From NCBI RefSeq assembly GCF_004216665.1, contig NZ_SGWY01000001.1, positions 248,001 to 312,000 of the forward strand: DNA of 64,000 nucleotides, given 5' to 3'. Below are positions 61,431 through 64,000 of this stretch, in pieces. Both the position numbers and the translations under genes were made by a program. Within the stretch, counting starts at the first letter, position 1; every line of letters starts with the position of its first letter. Origin of the DNA: Agromyces ramosus. Lineage in GTDB: Bacteria; Actinomycetota; Actinomycetes; Actinomycetales; Microbacteriaceae. Below the pieces are notes generated by a model that searched no databases, had not been told where the DNA came from, and was given only the letters and a program-made list of their open reading frames with translations.

Positions 61431-63719
61431 TCAGGCGCGATGCACGGGCTCGTCGTGCCGAATCGGCGCCGCGACGGCCGCATCGGTCGCGACGGCATCG
61501 GACGACGCGACGACCGGTTGGTCTCCTGGTCCCCGGACGGGCGCGCGCCAGGCCTTCGACGGCCACCAGATCACGCGGCCGAGGTCGTAGGCGAGCGCGG
61601 GCACGAGCAGCGATCGCACGAGGAACGTGTCCAGCAGCACGCCGAACGCGACGATGAACGAGATCTGCGCGAGGAAGAGGATGGGCAGCACGCCGAGCGC
61701 CGCGAACGTCGCCGCGAGCACGAGCCCGGCCGACGTGATCACCCCGCCGGTGACCACGAGCCCGCGGAGCACGCCCGCCCGGGTGCCGTGCCGCAGGCTC
61801 TCCTCGCGCACGCGCGTCATGAGGAAGATGTTGTAGTCGACGCCGAGCGCCACGAGGAACACGAACCCGAACAGCGGCACCACCGGGTCGGCCCCGGGGA
61901 AGCCGAAGACGCCGTCGAACACGAGCGCCGAGACTCCGAGTGCCGCGGCGAACGAGAGCACGACCGTGCCGATCAGGAGCAGTGGCGCGACGATCGAGCG
62001 CAGGAGCAGCATCAGGATCACCAGGATCACGCCCAGCACGAGTGGGATGATCAGGGTTCGGTCGCGGATGGACGCCTCCTTCGTGTCGAGCGCGACCGCG
62101 GTCGTCCCGCCCACGAGCACGGGGTCGTCGGTCGTCGACACGCCCGCCAGCTCCGCGCGGAGCGTCGACACGACCGCCTCCGCCTCGTCGGAGTCGCTCG
62201 CGTCCGCGAGGGTCGCGTCCAATTGCACGAGTCCATCGACCACGGTCGGATCGCCGGCCGGAGTGCCGGGTGGGCCCACCGGCTGGATTCCGTCCTCGGT
62301 GACGGGCAGCGAGCCGCTCGGCGAATCCTCCGAGACGATGGACACCGCCTCGACCCCCTCGGTGGCGAGCAGCACGTCGGCGACATCCTGCACCTGCTCC
62401 TCGCTCGCGATGACCACCGCGGGCGTGCCCGAGCCGCCCGGGAAGTGGGCGCTGAGCAGCGCCTGGCCGTCCCGGGCCTGCGATGCACCGAGGACGAACT
62501 CGCTCGACGGCACGCCGTCGGCCTTCAGCTGCGTCATCCCGAGCGCCATGAGCGCGAGCAGCAGCGTCGAGACGAGCCACGTCACCCGGGGCCGTCGCGC
62601 GATGAGTCGGGCGACCCTCGGCCAGATCCCGCGACGGCCGACGACGTCGTCGGCCTCGACGTGCGCGCCGAACCTCGGCCTCACCGGCCAGAACGCCGCA
62701 CGGCCGGCCCAGAGCATGAGCGCGGGCAAGAGCGTCAGTGCGGTCAGCAGCGCGAAGGCGATGCCGATCGCCGAGACGGGCCCGAGGATCTTGTTCGACG
62801 TGAGCTGGCTCGCCAGCAGCATCAGCAGGCCCGCGATCACCGTGCCGCCCGAAGCGACGATCGGCTCCCACGATCCCCGCAGCGCCGCCCAGGTGGCATC
62901 CCACTTGCGCGCGTGGGTGTGCAGGGCTTCCCGGTAGCGGGCGATGTAGAGCAGCGAATAGTCCGTGGCCGCGCCGATGACCAAGATGAACAGGATGCCC
63001 TGGGTCTGGCCGTTGAGCACGAGCACGTCGGCCCGCGCGAGAGCGACGACCACGAGCACCGACGCGCAGAGCGCGGTGAGGCTGGTGCCGAGGACGATGA
63101 CGGGCAGCAGCGGCGACCGGTAGACGACCACGAGGATGACGAAGACGGCCGCGAAGGCGACGAGGAGCAGCAGGCCGTCGATCCCGGCGAATGCGGCCGT
63201 GAGGTCGGCGGTGAAGCCGGCCGGGCCGGTCACCGCAGCCTCGAGGCCGTCGCCCGCCGTCTGTGCGACACGATCTCGGATCCCCCCGACGACCTCGTCG
63301 ACCTCGGCCGTGGCGTCCACCTGCACGAAGACCTCGGCGGCCTCGCCGTCGTCCGACGCGACGGGCGGCGACACCCCGTCGTCGACGACACCCGGCACGT
63401 CCTGGAAGGCGGTCGCGTCGTCCGCGACGGCGTCGGCGTCGGCATCCGTCAACCCGCCGTCGCGCGCGTAGACGACGACGGCCGGGATCACGTCGGCCGA
63501 GCGGAACCCGGCCTGGAGGTCCTGCACCCGCGTCGACTCCGCGTCGTCGGGGAGGAACTGCGACTGCTCGTTCTCGACGACGTCGCTGAGGGAACCGAAC
63601 GATGCGCCGCCGGCACCGAATGCGCCGAACCAGATCAGGATGAGGACGGTGGGGATCAGGAGCCGCAGCCAGGCGGGGACTCGGGATCGGCGGGGGCTGT
63701 CGTGCGTTGCGGGTTCCAT
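61431..63719 (-). CDS. MMPL-family RND transporter
   Basis: This 762-residue protein has twelve predicted helices in two repeats of 1+5, each with a large extracellular loop (about 45-180 and 400-560 approximately). Conserved features are YRSPLLPVIVLGTSL, GAATDYSLLYIARYREAL and ALGVDYNIFLMTRVREESL, the latter two typical of the MMPL fold. Actinobacterial members export lipids or drugs, driven by the proton gradient. TAGCGT eight bases before the ATG at 63719 suggests a near-leaderless start. No regulator or lipid enzyme lies beside it. Confidence 0.92.
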   Translation of the reverse strand: MEPATHDSPRRSRVPAWLRLLIPTVLILIWFGAFGAGGASFGSLSDVVENEQSQFLPDDAESTRVQDLQAGFRSADVIPAVVVYARDGGLTDADADAVADDATAFQDVPGVVDDGVSPPVASDDGEAAEVFVQVDATAEVDEVVGGIRDRVAQTAGDGLEAAVTGPAGFTADLTAAFAGIDGLLLLVAFAAVFVILVVVYRSPLLPVIVLGTSLTALCASVLVVVALARADVLVLNGQTQGILFILVIGAATDYSLLYIARYREALHTHARKWDATWAALRGSWEPIVASGGTVIAGLLMLLASQLTSNKILGPVSAIGIAFALLTALTLLPALMLWAGRAAFWPVRPRFGAHVEADDVVGRRGIWPRVARLIARRPRVTWLVSTLLLALMALGMTQLKADGVPSSEFVLGASQARDGQALLSAHFPGGSGTPAVVIASEEQVQDVADVLLATEGVEAVSIVSEDSPSGSLPVTEDGIQPVGPPGTPAGDPTVVDGLVQLDATLADASDSDEAEAVVSTLRAELAGVSTTDDPVLVGGTTAVALDTKEASIRDRTLIIPLVLGVILVILMLLLRSIVAPLLLIGTVVLSFAAALGVSALVFDGVFGFPGADPVVPLFGFVFLVALGVDYNIFLMTRVREESLRHGTRAGVLRGLVVTGGVITSAGLVLAATFAALGVLPILFLAQISFIVAFGVLLDTFLVRSLLVPALAYDLGRVIWWPSKAWRAPVRGPGDQPVVASSDAVATDAAVAAPIRHDEPVHRA

Positions 63720-63727
63720 CCCGAACG

Positions 63728-63733
63728 ACGCTA
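63728..63733 (-). promoter_or_regulatory. Leaderless -10 box of the MMPL gene
   Basis: TAGCGT on the minus strand ends eight bases before the ATG at 63719. Confidence 0.45.
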
Positions 63734-63830
63734 CGGGCTCGACTCCCCGCGCCGCGTCCACCGAAAGACGGAAACACCCCGGTGCGTCGGCGGCGCGGCG
63801 CCGGTCGGCGGGATGGCCGTCGCCGCGGTG

Positions 63831-64000
63831 TCAGTCGACGAGGATGCCGTGACCCGACTGGATGTCGCGGATCCGGGCGAGCACCACCATGCGCAGCTCT
63901 TCGGGCGCGCTCTCCTTGCAGGCACGCTGCACCACCTCGGTGATCGCGACGCCCACGCGCAGTTCCGCCTGGCAGTCGGCGCAGTGCTCGACGTGCTCGC
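63831..64000 (-). CDS. rsrA: Anti-sigma-R factor, RsrA-like (mycothiol system), C-terminal part
   Basis: The last 55 codons of a gene that enters from the right edge read EHVEHCADCQAEL...QRACKES...MVVLARIRDIQSG. The H-x3-C-x2-C pattern (HCADC preceded by EHVEH) is the zinc-binding motif of the ZAS/RsrA family, in which zinc and disulfide formation release sigma-R under thiol-oxidative stress. A further Cys follows in ACKES. The sigma factor gene should lie just outside the window. The N-terminus and start are not seen. Confidence 0.8.
   Translation of the reverse strand, partial: EHVEHCADCQAELRVGVAITEVVQRACKESAPEELRMVVLARIRDIQSGHGILVD

Overview
The window is a high-GC (roughly 70% or more by eye) chromosomal segment of an actinobacterium. 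Gene order and protein style fit the family Microbacteriaceae, with Agromyces- or Microbacterium-like genera as the best guess. Evidence includes a fused 2-oxoglutarate decarboxylase/dehydrogenase, a mycothiol-type anti-sigma-R factor, GuaB1, DtxR/IdeR-type iron boxes, many GTG starts and many start codons placed 6-7 bases after a TAnnnT box. It is mostly core genome. There are no rRNA genes, CRISPR arrays, integrases or recognisable transposases, and no gene-free stretch longer than 300 bases.

Region 1 (1-18.0 kb) is the argS - lmeA-like - lysA - hom - thrC - thrB - rho - prfA - prmC - tsaC axis, read on the minus strand. The lysine/threonine genes are joined by four-base ATGA/GTGA overlaps. 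Three blocks interrupt the axis: a TetR/ABC-2 exporter module between prmC and tsaC, a cysK-cysE pair on the plus strand, and an AbiEi/DUF559-like gene flanked by inverted 39-base repeats.

Region 2 (18.0-28.7 kb, plus strand) has a lipoprotein, a ROK regulator, tRNA-Arg(CCG), a DUF2461 protein, an ECF sigma with a putative membrane anti-sigma, a TPM-domain/PspA envelope-stress pair, a J-domain membrane protein, an arginase-like protein, and a flavin disulfide reductase coupled to a small HExxH protein.

Region 3 (28.8-33.8 kb, minus) is a siderophore uptake operon (siderophore-interacting reductase, two permeases, ATPase, binding lipoprotein) with two DtxR-type boxes.

Region 4 (33.8-40.8 kb) has an amidase, a GNAT acetyltransferase, uracil-DNA glycosylase, an S51-like peptidase, a phosphoribosyltransferase, a K+ channel, an SDR and an acyltransferase. 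Region 5 (40.8-46.7 kb) has metY and metX, which use homoserine from the hom pathway, followed by a two-membrane-protein/one-regulator signalling locus.

Region 6 (46.8-57.4 kb) holds an MFS exporter, small proteins, a GT87 transferase, NAD(P)HX dehydratase, HAD, OYE and VOC proteins, a CNNM/CorC pair and GuaB1. Region 7 (57.5-64 kb) has kgd, an MMPL exporter and the end of an rsrA-like gene. The most unusual items are the repeat-bounded AbiEi/DUF559 unit, the ER/K-helix tail on the TetR regulator, the two-sensor locus, and the dense set of leaderless promoters, including one pair with overlapping -10 boxes.
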